Source: Niallia sp052318935
Lineage (GTDB): Bacteria; Bacillota; Bacilli; Bacillales; Cytobacillaceae
Assembly (NCBI GenBank): GCA_052318935.1
Contig: JBQRKO010000021.1
DNA length: 64,000 bases
Strand: one strand, 5' to 3'
The notes below the pieces were generated by a model, which saw nothing but the letters and a program-made list of their open reading frames with translations, was not told the DNA's origin and did not search any database. Positions 26,870 through 34,888 of this stretch are shown in pieces (positions within the stretch are counted from its first letter, which is position 1; every line of letters starts with the position of its first letter). The position numbers were made by a program, and so were the translations under genes.

Positions 26870-27571
26870 ATGAAAATACTTGTTATAGAAGATAATGAAA
26901 GTGTCTGTTCCATGTTGGAAATGTTTTTTCTCAAGGAACATTATGAGGGGAAGTTTATCCATAATGGAAAAGAAGCTTTAGATTTTTTTATGGAGAACCA
27001 GCAATGGGATATAGTGATCGTAGATTGGATGCTTCCAGGCATGGAAGGGGTAATGATTTGCAGAAAAATAAGAGAAGTAAGCTCTGTTCCAATTATTATG
27101 TTAACAGCCAAAGACAGTGAATCTGATCAAGTTCTAGGACTTGAAATGGGTGCAGATGATTACGTAACAAAGCCATTTAGTCCGTTAACATTAATGGCTA
27201 GAATAAAAGCGGTAACCCGTCGATACAATAAAGATGTCCAAACGAAATCAGACCAAAACTCTTTAACAAGCGAGTATTTTAAAATTAGCAAAGAAACAAG
27301 AGAAGTGCGTTATAACGGCCATCTTCTTTCCAACTTAACTCCAAAAGAATTTGATCTGCTATATTTTTTAATTAGTAATCCTAGACAAGTTTTTACAAGA
27401 GAGCAATTGCTTGATCGAGTGTGGGGATATCAATTTTATGGGGATGAAAGAACAGTAGATGTTCATATTAAAAGATTACGCAATAAAATTGGAACAAAAG
27501 AGCAGCCGTTTATTCACACTGTTTGGGGTGTAGGGTATAAGTTTGATGAGACGAAAGATAATGAAGAATAA
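26870..27571 (+). CDS. OmpR/PhoB-type response regulator, orphan
   Basis: A 233-residue regulator. The receiver has the acidic pair in VIEDNES, the phospho-acceptor Asp in VIVDWMLPG, Thr in MLTAKDS and Lys in TKPFSPL. The C-terminal winged helix shows LTPKEFDLLYFLI, REQLLDRVWGY and RTVDVHIKRLRNKI. The start is ATG 26870, nine bases after GAGG; earlier in-frame starts overlap that site. No histidine kinase gene is adjacent, so its partner must be elsewhere. Confidence 0.88.
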   Translation: MKILVIEDNESVCSMLEMFFLKEHYEGKFIHNGKEALDFFMENQQWDIVIVDWMLPGMEGVMICRKIREVSSVPIIMLTAKDSESDQVLGLEMGADDYVTKPFSPLTLMARIKAVTRRYNKDVQTKSDQNSLTSEYFKISKETREVRYNGHLLSNLTPKEFDLLYFLISNPRQVFTREQLLDRVWGYQFYGDERTVDVHIKRLRNKIGTKEQPFIHTVWGVGYKFDETKDNEE

Positions 27572-27578
27572 AACATAA

Positions 27579-27645
27579 AGGTGTCTCTCTAACCGATCCG
27601 ATAGACTTTCGGAATTCATTGGTTTAGAAAGACACCTTATTTATT
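27579..27645. terminator. Long hairpin between convergent genes
   Basis: AAGGTGTCTCTCTAA and TTAGAAAGACACCTT pair around an inner GATCCGATAG/TTTCGGAATT segment. The T-runs are weak on both sides, so its strength as a terminator is uncertain. Confidence 0.5.
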
Positions 27646-27662
27646 TGATGAAAAAATAAAGG

Positions 27663-29045
27663 TTAGGAGACGATTTCAGCCTTTGATGCAGCAGAAACAG
27701 TTGAATTTTGCAGCGCTAGTTCTTTTGATTTATTATGTTCTAAATTTAAAGCTGGGATTTTTGTCACTTCGACATAATGAATATGATGTTCTTCCATTTC
27801 GATAATTTTAAATGAATAAGAATCAAAAGTTAGCGTATCTCCTTCCGCAACTTCAAAGTTAGAGGTTAAAATCCATCCTCCTAGCGTATCAATGCTTTCA
27901 TCGTTTATTTCAATATTTAATAATTTGTTTACTTGGGTAATTAAAACTTTTGCGTCAATAATATAATGATCTTCTTTGACTTGTTGGATACTTGGGATTT
28001 CATCACTGTCAAATTCATCGCGAATTTCGCCGACAATTTCTTCTATAATATCTTCAACCGTTACAAGTCCTGAAGTTCCGCCATACTCATCCATTAATAT
28101 AGCCATATGAATTCTTTCCTTTTGCATTTTAACAAGTAGATCTTGAATAGGAAATGTCTCAATAACTCGAATGACAGGCCTTATATACGGCTCAAGTTTT
28201 TGAGAAGTTAAATCCTTTGTACGAAGTAATTCTACCATAATTTCTTTGACATTAATCATGCCGATAATATGGTCTTTATCTCCATCGGTAATGGGATATC
28301 TTGTGAATTTTTCTTCATGAATAATTTCTAATAAGTCTTCCAACGTGCTTGTTTGTTCCAAGGAGATAATTTCCGTACGTGGAACCATTATTTCTTTGGC
28401 AATCCGGTTGTCAAATTCAAAGATTTTATTTACATACTTAAACTCTGATTGATTAATTTCACCGCTTTTGTAACTCTCAGAAAAGATGATTCGAAGTTCT
28501 TCTTCAGAATGAGCCAGTTCATGTTCTGAAACAGGTTTTAATCCAAATATGCCTGCAATAACTCTTGCTGAACCATTTAGCAGCCAAATAAACGGATAGA
28601 GTATTTTATAGAAGCCAATTAAAGGCCGAGCGGTTAAAAGTGCAATCGTTTCTGCTTTTTGAATAGCCAATGTTTTTGGCGCTAGTTCGCCGACAACCAC
28701 ATGTAAGAAAGTGATAATCGCAAACGCTAAAGAGAATGATAGGATTTTAATAGCTGTTTCTGGTACATAAACCAATTCAAGAAAGGGTCTAATGATATGC
28801 TGAATCGTTTCTTCACCAATCCAGCCAATACCAAGTGCTGTAATAGTAATACCTAATTGACAAGCAGATAAGTATTCATCTAAATTACTAATGACTCTTT
28901 TAGCAGCAACCGCACTTTTACTTCCTTCCTCTATAAGCTGATCAATTTTCGAGCTGCGAACTCTAATAATTGCAAACTCTGAAGCTACAAAAAAAGCAGT
29001 GCAAGCAATCAAAATGGCTATTAAAACCAAGTTAAATATGTCCAA
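27663..29045 (-). CDS. CNNM/CorC (DUF21-CBS) family membrane protein
   Basis: The 460-residue protein has an N-terminal DUF21 membrane domain (about 1-190, with FVASEFAIIRVRSSKI, ITALGIGWIGEETI and VVVGELAPKTLA), a CBS pair (about 205-335; EIMVPRTEI, DEYGGTSGLVTVEDIIEEIVGEI) and a C-terminal CorC domain. The family includes B. subtilis YhdP/MpfA, a magnesium efflux protein, and the yhdP neighbourhood is close to this segment in that genome, so it may be that gene. It starts with TTG behind AAGGAAA. A small AGGAG/CTCCT hairpin lies about 40 bases upstream. Confidence 0.83.
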   Translation of the reverse strand: MDIFNLVLIAILIACTAFFVASEFAIIRVRSSKIDQLIEEGSKSAVAAKRVISNLDEYLSACQLGITITALGIGWIGEETIQHIIRPFLELVYVPETAIKILSFSLAFAIITFLHVVVGELAPKTLAIQKAETIALLTARPLIGFYKILYPFIWLLNGSARVIAGIFGLKPVSEHELAHSEEELRIIFSESYKSGEINQSEFKYVNKIFEFDNRIAKEIMVPRTEIISLEQTSTLEDLLEIIHEEKFTRYPITDGDKDHIIGMINVKEIMVELLRTKDLTSQKLEPYIRPVIRVIETFPIQDLLVKMQKERIHMAILMDEYGGTSGLVTVEDIIEEIVGEIRDEFDSDEIPSIQQVKEDHYIIDAKVLITQVNKLLNIEINDESIDTLGGWILTSNFEVAEGDTLTFDSYSFKIIEMEEHHIHYVEVTKIPALNLEHNKSKELALQNSTVSAASKAEIVS

Positions 29046-29596
29046 TAAGTTTCCTTATCCCGTTAATACGAGTAAGGAGTCACCTCCTGATAAATACATC
29101 TATTAAGTTTTTTCATTCAGTTAAACATGATGCAGTTTAGCTAGGTACATGAGTAAAAATTCATGTTCCTTTTTCTCAACAAAACTGATTAATAATAGAC
29201 AAATTATACTTTATTTACACACAGGTGGTTGCTATTTTTGAGTTTAGTATAATAATTAATCGTTTTATTGAAAGATAATAAGTTTATTCTTTCATTTATT
29301 ACATACGCAACCCCATTGAACCACCTCGAACTTTCATAATGATTACCAATAATTATACGTTAAGCCAAACTATGCCGTCAAACCTTGGATTTTTGCAATT
29401 TTCAGTAATTATTTAAGGTTTTTTGCAGCTTAACTCGTATCTATTCTCTTTATTACCTTTTCTTTTTCATATTGTATGTTAAAAGCATCTAAATATGAAG
29501 AAGTAAGGTTAATTTTAGAGCCTTTTTTAAAAGATAAGAAACGTATTAGAGGTTATTCTAACAATTTATCCAATTGAAAACGAATATTTAACTTTG
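29046..29596. other. AT-rich intergenic stretch without a gene
   Basis: No coding frame with a ribosome site is seen. The stretch contains a small hairpin near 29067-29086 (AGGAG/CTCCT) and, at 29320-29340, a 20-base motif (accacctcgaactttcataa) that recurs with two changes at 58801-58820. Confidence 0.5.
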
Positions 29597-29745
29597 GCTA
29601 GCCTGAAAATAGTTAAAATGGGTTTTCCGAAGCTTATCGCTCGCTTTCCGCGGGGCGAGCGCCGAGCCTCCTCGTCACTTTGCTCCTGCGGGGTCTCGCC
29701 TGTCTCGCTAATCCCGCAGGAGTCGAGCGAACGCTTCTCCAAACC
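29597..29745 (-). repeat. GC-rich core repeat, IS231-like type, without visible ends
   Basis: The reversed core (gcgagcgccgagcctcctcg, gtctcgcctgtctcgctaat, gcaggagtcgagcg) is preceded by ggctagcctgaaaatagtt. The CAATGTCAT ends of the full elements are absent. Confidence 0.65.
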
Positions 29746-29802
29746 AACATCATTCTTAGCTCTAACTCCTTCTATCTTCACGCTGAATGAACACTACTTA
29801 TT

Positions 29803-30363
29803 TTAATAGGAAAGATTTTTTATTTCCTTCCACTCTTTCCGCAGCATACTATACAAAATCAAATCATGAAAATGATCATAAAGAAATTCACCGTCTCGAA
29901 GAATTCCTTCTTTTTTAAAAATCAATCGTTCAGGAATGGCGATGCTTTTTGTATTTTTTAAACCACAACGTATCTCTATTCGATTTAATTTCAAATAATA
30001 AAAAGCATAATTTAAAACAGCGATAACTGTTTTTAGCATGATTCCTTTTCCTTGTGAGGCCTCTTCTAAAAAATAGCCGATGCTTGCTTGGCGGTTTATC
30101 CAATCAACTTGTTGAAGGGAAATCATACCTACTAATTTTTTATTAAAAAAAATCCCTGCTTCGAATCCATTATTGTCAAAAAATTTCTTATGCCATTGGG
30201 GGATAATGGAATGATATTGGTATGGATCAATGATTTGATCCACCCATGGAAGCCACTCTTTTAAGAACATTCTATTCTCATCTACAAGTTGAAATGCAGC
30301 AGAGGCATCTTGTATTTCAAGTAAACGAAGGTTAATGTTGTTATCTACATTTAAATGAAACAT
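29803..30363 (-). CDS. GNAT acetyltransferase, RimL/RimJ type
   Basis: A 186-residue protein related to ribosomal-protein-serine acetyltransferases. It starts LRLLEIQDASAAFQLVDENR and has the region LKEWLPWVD. The acetyl-CoA loop is IGYFLEEASQGKGIMLKTV, and later come LNRIEIRCGLKNTKSIAIPERL and GILRDGEFLYDHFHDLILYSML. It probably modifies an amino group of a protein or small molecule; the target is unknown. The ATG lies eight bases after AAAGGACG. It is convergent with a repeat and is monocistronic. Confidence 0.83.
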   Translation of the reverse strand: MFHLNVDNNINLRLLEIQDASAAFQLVDENRMFLKEWLPWVDQIIDPYQYHSIIPQWHKKFFDNNGFEAGIFFNKKLVGMISLQQVDWINRQASIGYFLEEASQGKGIMLKTVIAVLNYAFYYLKLNRIEIRCGLKNTKSIAIPERLIFKKEGILRDGEFLYDHFHDLILYSMLRKEWKEIKNLSY

Positions 30364-30643
30364 AATAAACGTCCTTTCTCTAGACGGATAATTACTAGGG
30401 GAAAAATAAGAAGCTGCGTTTTGATGTAGTTTATGCGAAATGTTTAAATCTGGATTATGGAGAATAAGAAAAAAGGAGGCTTAATGAGATGTATTTAAGG
30501 AAAATGCTTTTTCTTTCCAATGGAAAGGTTTTTAATCATTATTTTTTGATTAGTCATTTAAAAGTTCGGAAAATTGTCAAATATTCACCAGATTTTCAAT
30601 TGTTGTCCTTTTCTGTTCATGATATAACTATATTAATAAATAA

Positions 30644-30658
30644 AGATAATCATTCTCA
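30644..30658 (+). promoter_or_regulatory. Fur-like box upstream of feoA
   Basis: AGATAAT-C-ATTCTCA fits the 7-1-7 inverted repeat recognised by Fur in Bacillus (TGATAAT-N-ATTATCA) at most positions. It lies 20 bases before the feoA start, which fits iron repression of the operon. I could not place the promoter boxes with confidence. Position 30364-30643 holds no gene I can support. Confidence 0.65.
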
Positions 30659-30677
30659 TTTAAAGGGGGAAGGGAAA

Positions 30678-30890
30678 ATGCAGATCGGAGAAAAAATAAA
30701 AATTAAAAGTTTGTCACAAGTGAATTCACTTGTAAAAAGAAGATTGCTTGATTTCGGCATCACGGAAGGTACGATTGTATCTATTCAAAATATTATGCCG
30801 TTTAGTGGTCCTTATATACTAGAGTATGAAGGTTCTAAAGTTGGGATTAGAAGAAAGGAAGTACAAAATATAGAAGTGGAGATCATATAA
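30678..30890 (+). CDS. feoA: Ferrous iron transport accessory protein FeoA
   Basis: A 70-residue SH3-like FeoA protein (MQIGEKIKIKSL, KRRLLDFGITEGT, GIRRKEVQNIEVEI). It supports FeoB in ferrous iron uptake on the cytoplasmic side. The start is ATG 30678 behind GGGGGAAGGGA; the long frame upstream covers the regulatory region and is not coding. The stop is immediately followed by the feoB start, so the two are co-translated. Confidence 0.85.
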   Translation: MQIGEKIKIKSLSQVNSLVKRRLLDFGITEGTIVSIQNIMPFSGPYILEYEGSKVGIRRKEVQNIEVEII

Positions 30891-32888
30891 ATGGAGGTAG
30901 CATTATTAGGAAATCCAAATACGGGGAAAACCTCATTATTTAATCATTTAACCGGATCGTATGAATATGTTGGCAACTGGAGTGGCGTTACCATTGAGAA
31001 AAAGGTTGGACTATTTAAGAATAAAAAAGCAAATTTAGTCGATTTGCCGGGAATTTATTCCTTAAACCCATTATCTGCAGATGAAGCAGTTGTGACAGAA
31101 TACTTTCTGCAAGGGCATGCCGAAAAAATTGTCAATATTATTGATGCTTCCCAATTAAGCCGAAACCTCCATTTAACACTTCAACTCATTGATTACGGAA
31201 AACCGATGATTATTGGGTTAAATATGCTTGATGTTGCAAAAGATTATGGCAAAAAAATTAAAGCCGAAGAGTTAGCGAAGATAATAGGCTTTCCTACTAT
31301 TCCTATTAGTGCAAGAAATGGTCATGGTTGTACGGATCTTGCAGATGCAGCGACACAACAAAATAAAAATGATTCTCTGATGAGAGTAGAATATGGCGAT
31401 TCGATTGAAGAAGGCATTAGTGTAATGGAATCATTAATAGAAAATAAAACGACTATTTCTGTTAGATGGCTAACATTACAGCTTTTAGAAGGGAATTCTA
31501 CAGTCTATCAAAATGTATGTTCTTTAATAGGGGAAGAGCAGGTTCAACAGTTTTTAAATGAGTTGGAATCAGAGGTAAAAGGTTCAGGAAAAAGCTTAGA
31601 GCAAATAGTATTTGAGGCTAGAAAAGCGGTAGTAGATCAAATACTTCAACAAGTGGAAGTGATTGAAGAGCATAATCGTACTACATTTACTAGTAAGGTG
31701 GATCGGATTGTCACCAATAAATACTTAGGAATGCCTATTTTTATTCTGCTGATGTATTGTATGTTTATGCTGACATTTGATTGGCTTGGCGTACCACTTT
31801 CTGATCTAGTAGATGGTTTTATCTCTGGATTTTTGGCAGATACGATCTCCAATCTTTTAACTTCATTACATGCTTCTGTTTTTATTAAGGCCTTGGTAAT
31901 AGAAGGGGTTATTGCTGGAGTAGGAGGCGTATTAGTCTTTGTACCACAAATTTTTATTCTATTCTTTTGTTTATCGTTTTTAGAGGATTCCGGTTATATG
32001 TCAAGAGTCGCCTTAGTTATGGATAAGATTATGGAACGAGCAGGTTTAAACGGCAAAGCATTTATCCCAATGATTATCGGTTTTGGCTGCAACGTACCTG
32101 GAATAATGGCCGCAAGAACAATTGAAACTAAAAAAGAACGGTTATTAACAATATTATTATTGCCATTTATGTCTTGTTCTGCTCGCTTTCCAGTTTATGC
32201 ATTATTTATTGGCGCTTTTTTTGCTAAACACGGTGCGTTAATTGTTTTATCGATTTATGTACTAAGTATTGTGTTGGTTCTTATACTAGCAAAAATACTT
32301 TCCGCAACCGTTTTAAAAGGGGAAAATTCCTTATTTTTTATTGAACTTCCTCCATATAGAATGCCTAGTGTAAAAATTTTATGGAAAAGTACATGGGATA
32401 AAGGAAAAGGATTTTTGAAAAAAGCAGGAACGTTTATTTTTGCTGGATCGGTCGTTATTTGGACTCTATCCTATCTTGGTCCTACTGGTGTTAATGTAGA
32501 TATGAATGAGAGTTATTTAGCTGTCATTGGTAAAGTTTTAGCCCCAATTCTTATGCCAATAGGCTTTGGAACTTGGCAGGCAGGAGCATCCTTGCTTACA
32601 GGATTTTTGGCAAAAGAAGCGGTTGTCTCGGCTATGAATATTATTTATGCTGTTCCAGATACAGAATCTTTGCAGCATTTAATGAGCACGGTATTTACAC
32701 CTTTAGCTTCTTATAGTTTTATGGTATTTATTTTACTTTATATTCCTTGTTTAGCAACATTGGCAACTATATATAAAGAAACCGGTTCTAAAAAATGGTC
32801 TGCTTTTTCAGTAGGTTATTCCTTATTAATTGCCTATGTCATATCTTTGTTAATTTATCAAGGTGGAAAATTATTAGGACTATCTTAA
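30891..32888 (+). CDS. feoB: Ferrous iron transporter FeoB
   Basis: A 665-residue protein. It has an N-terminal G domain with G1 GNPNTGKTSLFNHLTG, G3 DLPGIYSL, G4 NMLD and G5 SARN, then a linker helical region, and a C-terminal membrane part with two Gate domains. Conserved Cys are in IIGFGCNVPGI and PFMSCSARFPVYA. It imports ferrous iron. The ATG directly follows the feoA stop with GGAG nine bases before. It is part of the operon feoA-feoB-Cys-rich protein under the Fur-like box. Confidence 0.92.
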   Translation: MEVALLGNPNTGKTSLFNHLTGSYEYVGNWSGVTIEKKVGLFKNKKANLVDLPGIYSLNPLSADEAVVTEYFLQGHAEKIVNIIDASQLSRNLHLTLQLIDYGKPMIIGLNMLDVAKDYGKKIKAEELAKIIGFPTIPISARNGHGCTDLADAATQQNKNDSLMRVEYGDSIEEGISVMESLIENKTTISVRWLTLQLLEGNSTVYQNVCSLIGEEQVQQFLNELESEVKGSGKSLEQIVFEARKAVVDQILQQVEVIEEHNRTTFTSKVDRIVTNKYLGMPIFILLMYCMFMLTFDWLGVPLSDLVDGFISGFLADTISNLLTSLHASVFIKALVIEGVIAGVGGVLVFVPQIFILFFCLSFLEDSGYMSRVALVMDKIMERAGLNGKAFIPMIIGFGCNVPGIMAARTIETKKERLLTILLLPFMSCSARFPVYALFIGAFFAKHGALIVLSIYVLSIVLVLILAKILSATVLKGENSLFFIELPPYRMPSVKILWKSTWDKGKGFLKKAGTFIFAGSVVIWTLSYLGPTGVNVDMNESYLAVIGKVLAPILMPIGFGTWQAGASLLTGFLAKEAVVSAMNIIYAVPDTESLQHLMSTVFTPLASYSFMVFILLYIPCLATLATIYKETGSKKWSAFSVGYSLLIAYVISLLIYQGGKLLGLS

Positions 32889-32903
32889 TGGGGAGATGTA
32901 AGT

Positions 32904-33068
32904 ATGTTTATTAATATACTAATTGGTGCATTAATCTTTCTGTTCGCAGGTTTTTCCCTTTACCGGTTTATAAAAAAATCTAAAGAAGGAAAATGTGCAA
33001 GCTGCTCTATTAGTAAATCTTGTGGGACAAAAAGCTGCTGCAGTAATTTAACGGAAACAAGTAAATAA
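32904..33068 (+). CDS. FeoB-associated Cys-rich membrane protein
   Basis: A 54-residue protein with one membrane helix (about 3-22) and then a basic stretch and a Cys cluster (CASCSISKSC, then CC, at 31-46). It fits the FeoB-associated Cys-rich family, often the third gene of feo operons in Firmicutes, where it may help iron transfer. The start follows GGGGAGATG, 15 bases after the feoB stop, and a terminator comes right after the stop. Confidence 0.82.
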   Translation: MFINILIGALIFLFAGFSLYRFIKKSKEGKCASCSISKSCGTKSCCSNLTETSK

Positions 33069-33071
33069 CAG

Positions 33072-33123
33072 CAAAAAAGGCTGAGAAGAAAGGAAGAAGT
33101 ATCCCTTTTCTTAGCCTTTTTTG
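33072..33123 (+). terminator. Terminator of the feo operon
   Basis: AAAAAAGGCTGAGAAGAAAGG pairs with the opposite arm ccttttcttagcctttttt, ending in six T. Confidence 0.85.
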
Positions 33124-33141
33124 TTATAATAGCAGAAAAAA

Positions 33142-33170
33142 TTGAAATTTCTAATGGAGAAGCTTATAAT
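33142..33170 (+). promoter_or_regulatory. Sigma-A promoter of the XRE regulator gene
   Basis: TTGAAA and TATAAT are separated by exactly 17 bases. Confidence 0.75.
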
Positions 33171-33180
33171 ATGTATAATG

Positions 33181-33194
33181 GTGTAAAATTACAC
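33181..33194 (+). promoter_or_regulatory. Perfect palindrome GTGTAAAATTACAC, candidate autoregulatory operator
   Basis: The 14-base palindrome lies 10 bases after the -10 box and before the start codon of an XRE-type regulator. This is a position typical of self-repression. Confidence 0.5.
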
Positions 33195-33220
33195 ATAACT
33201 AATAAGGGAATGAATGCATT

Positions 33221-33682
33221 TTGACTAGAGAAGAGATCATTTTTAATGTTTCGGAAAAAATGAGGTTGATTCGTACAGAAGCAGGCTACACTCAAGATAA
33301 AATGGCCGAGGTAATTGGGTTATCAAAGAAAACGCTTGTGCAAATTGAAAAAGGAAGATTGTATGCTGGATGGTCAACCGTTGTAGCAGTATGTGCCCTT
33401 TTTAGAGAAACAGAAACAGTCCGTTTCTTATTTGGTAATGAACCTTTAGAAGTATTAGAAACAGTTGCTCGTGATGGCATGGATTATCGAAAAGAAAAAA
33501 CCCTTGGCGGAAAAGTATGGTGGCGTGAAGTAGAAAGAATAAATGGTTTTATTCTTCAACAAAACATAATCAGTCAACATTATAGAATTATAGACGAAGA
33601 TCATTTTCGTATTTTCAGCAGCTTTGATGAACAAGAATCAAAAGAAAGGTTTCGAGAATTAACAAAAGACTTAGCGAGGTAA
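33221..33682 (+). CDS. XRE-family transcriptional regulator
   Basis: A 153-residue protein. An N-terminal helix-turn-helix spans about 10-65 (RLIRTEAGYTQDKMAEVIGLSKKTLVQIEKGR). The C-terminal part (ETVRFLFGNEPLE, KVWWREVERINGFILQQN) has no recognised ligand domain. The TTG start at 33221 is about 11 bases after AAGGGA; this spacing is long, but the N-terminal MTREE fits the family as I know it. It has its own promoter with a palindrome. Its targets are unknown; it lies next to the feo operon. Confidence 0.75.
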   Translation: MTREEIIFNVSEKMRLIRTEAGYTQDKMAEVIGLSKKTLVQIEKGRLYAGWSTVVAVCALFRETETVRFLFGNEPLEVLETVARDGMDYRKEKTLGGKVWWREVERINGFILQQNIISQHYRIIDEDHFRIFSSFDEQESKERFRELTKDLAR

Positions 33683-33696
33683 CGTTCTTTAATAAA

Positions 33697-33905
33697 TGCT
33701 GTTTTCTCAAAGTTTGTTGTTTTTTACATAATACATTTGGAAAAGCGTTTCTTAGCAGCCTGCATACACGTAGACTCCTGTGGGAATGCGAGAAAGACGA
33801 GACCCCACAGGAGCGTATGCGACGAGGAGGCTCGGCGCTCGCCCACGGAAAGCGAAGTGTATGCAGGATGCGCGTTTAAAAGCAACAATCTATAAGAAAA
33901 CAGCC
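33697..33905 (+). mobile_element. GGCTGTTTTC-ended MITE, copy 7
   Basis: A 209-base element from tGCTGTTTTC to GAAAACAGCC. The flanks ttaataaa (33689-33696) and ttaataat (33906-33913) agree at 7 of 8 bases. Confidence 0.85.
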
Positions 33906-33970
33906 TTAATAATACTGCATTTATACATAGAAAGTTCATTTGAACAGATAGTTTGTCAGAATATTTACAA

Positions 33971-33999
33971 TTGACTTTATTATTCTAATATGGTAATCT
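33971..33999 (+). promoter_or_regulatory. Strong extended promoter of a short transcription unit
   Basis: TTGACT, 17 bases, then TAATCT preceded by TG one base upstream. A 36-codon frame and a perfect terminator follow within 215 bases. Confidence 0.65.
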
Positions 34000-34044
34000 T
34001 CAGTTAGATTGGAAAATTAATCAAAAAAGAATGGAGGGTTTACG

Positions 34045-34155
34045 ATGAATACAGTAATGATAATGAATGGGATTATAACTGAATATTCATGTAGCCTATC
34101 CATACCATTCACTGATAGCATAGTTAGGTATGTATTGGCTGCATATAAAATGTAG
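34045..34155 (+). CDS. Putative 36-residue small protein (or small RNA unit)
   Basis: A 36-codon frame (MNTVMIMNGIITEYS up to LAAYKM) starts with ATG seven bases after GGAGGG. It lies between a strong promoter (33971-33999) and a strong terminator (34172-34210). The peptide has no known domain; it is mildly hydrophobic. The unit could encode a small protein, a leader or a regulatory RNA. I do not recognise it. Confidence 0.45.
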   Translation: MNTVMIMNGIITEYSCSLSIPFTDSIVRYVLAAYKM

Positions 34156-34171
34156 CATATGCACCTATTAG

Positions 34172-34210
34172 AAAGGGGATAGATCGCATGGTTGCGGTCT
34201 GTCCCCTTTT
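34172..34210 (+). terminator. Terminator of the short unit
   Basis: AAAGGGGATAGATCGCA pairs with TGCGGTCTGTCCCCTTT, with two G-U pairs and a four-base loop, followed by T. Confidence 0.88.
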
Positions 34211-34268
34211 TATTTTGCTGCAATAATTTTCTGTGGGTTAAACAGGGGTCATTCCCTTTTTAATAAAA

Positions 34269-34757
34269 GGCTGTGTTAAAGCTAATTGTTGATTTTGATA
34301 CTTTGTTGATTTGGAGCGGAAGGAGTGAGACTCCTGCGGGAAAAGCGAGTCAAAAGGAGACACCACAGGCGTACAGCGACGGAACTGAAAAAGTGTTTTA
34401 TTAGATAAATTATAGGTGAAACACTTAAATTTATTAGGGTAAAAATGGTATAGAGAGTTTGAAAACGATCATCATGTTGGTTAGGAGAGGCGTCCGCACG
34501 ACTCCTGCGGGATTAGCGAGACAGGCGAGACCCTGCAGGAGCATAGCGACGAAGCGGCTCGGCGCTCGCCCCGCGGAAAGCGTGTGGTAAGCCTCGGAAA
34601 ACCGAACGAAAACCTCTGCGTTGCTTGGATTGTCACTACCTATATTTTATAGCATTCACTTTTTTAGTGACCTCCGCACAGCGCCGAGGAGGCTCCCGAA
34701 CCGCCCGCGGAAAGCGAACTTCTTGAGCGGAAATCAACAGGCAAGTTTAACAGAGCC
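34269..34757 (+). mobile_element. GGCTGTGTTAAA-ended composite element with perfect 8-base duplication
   Basis: The outer ends GGCTGTGTTAAAGC and TTTAACAGAGCC belong to the type seen at 61870-62051. The element is split inside its core by about 290 bases (34386-34676). That insert holds an IS231-like core block (about 34480-34620) and a stretch shared with positions 11-60. The whole is flanked by the perfect direct repeat TAATAAAA at 34261-34268 and 34758-34765. No coding gene is inside. Confidence 0.82.
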
Positions 34758-34782
34758 TAATAAAAAATTCTGGAGAAGGAAG

Positions 34783-34851
34783 ATGAAGATGAAGATGATT
34801 GTAAGCAATAAACAAAACGGAATGAAATTAAAGGATTTAGAAAGTGGCTAG
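34783..34851 (+). CDS. Putative 22-residue leader peptide upstream of yheI
   Basis: A 22-codon frame (MKMKMIVSNKQ up to LKDLESG) starts about eight bases after GGAGAAGG and ends 37 bases before yheI. In B. subtilis the same exporter operon (bmrC-bmrD) is preceded by bmrB, a small leader gene used for attenuation by ribosome-targeting antibiotics. By position this frame could play that part, but I see no sequence proof. Confidence 0.35.
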   Translation: MKMKMIVSNKQNGMKLKDLESG

Positions 34852-34888
34852 TTTAAAAGAATAGTTCGATAAAGAAAGGACAGATGAA

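Noticed and set aside
29046..29210. Magnesium (M-box) riboswitch upstream of the CNNM/CorC gene
   Set aside because: Only a short AGGAG/CTCCT hairpin is visible. The conserved M-box helices cannot be recognised.
30489..30677. 63-codon N-terminal extension of FeoA
   Set aside because: FeoA proteins are about 70 residues and the region contains the Fur-like box.
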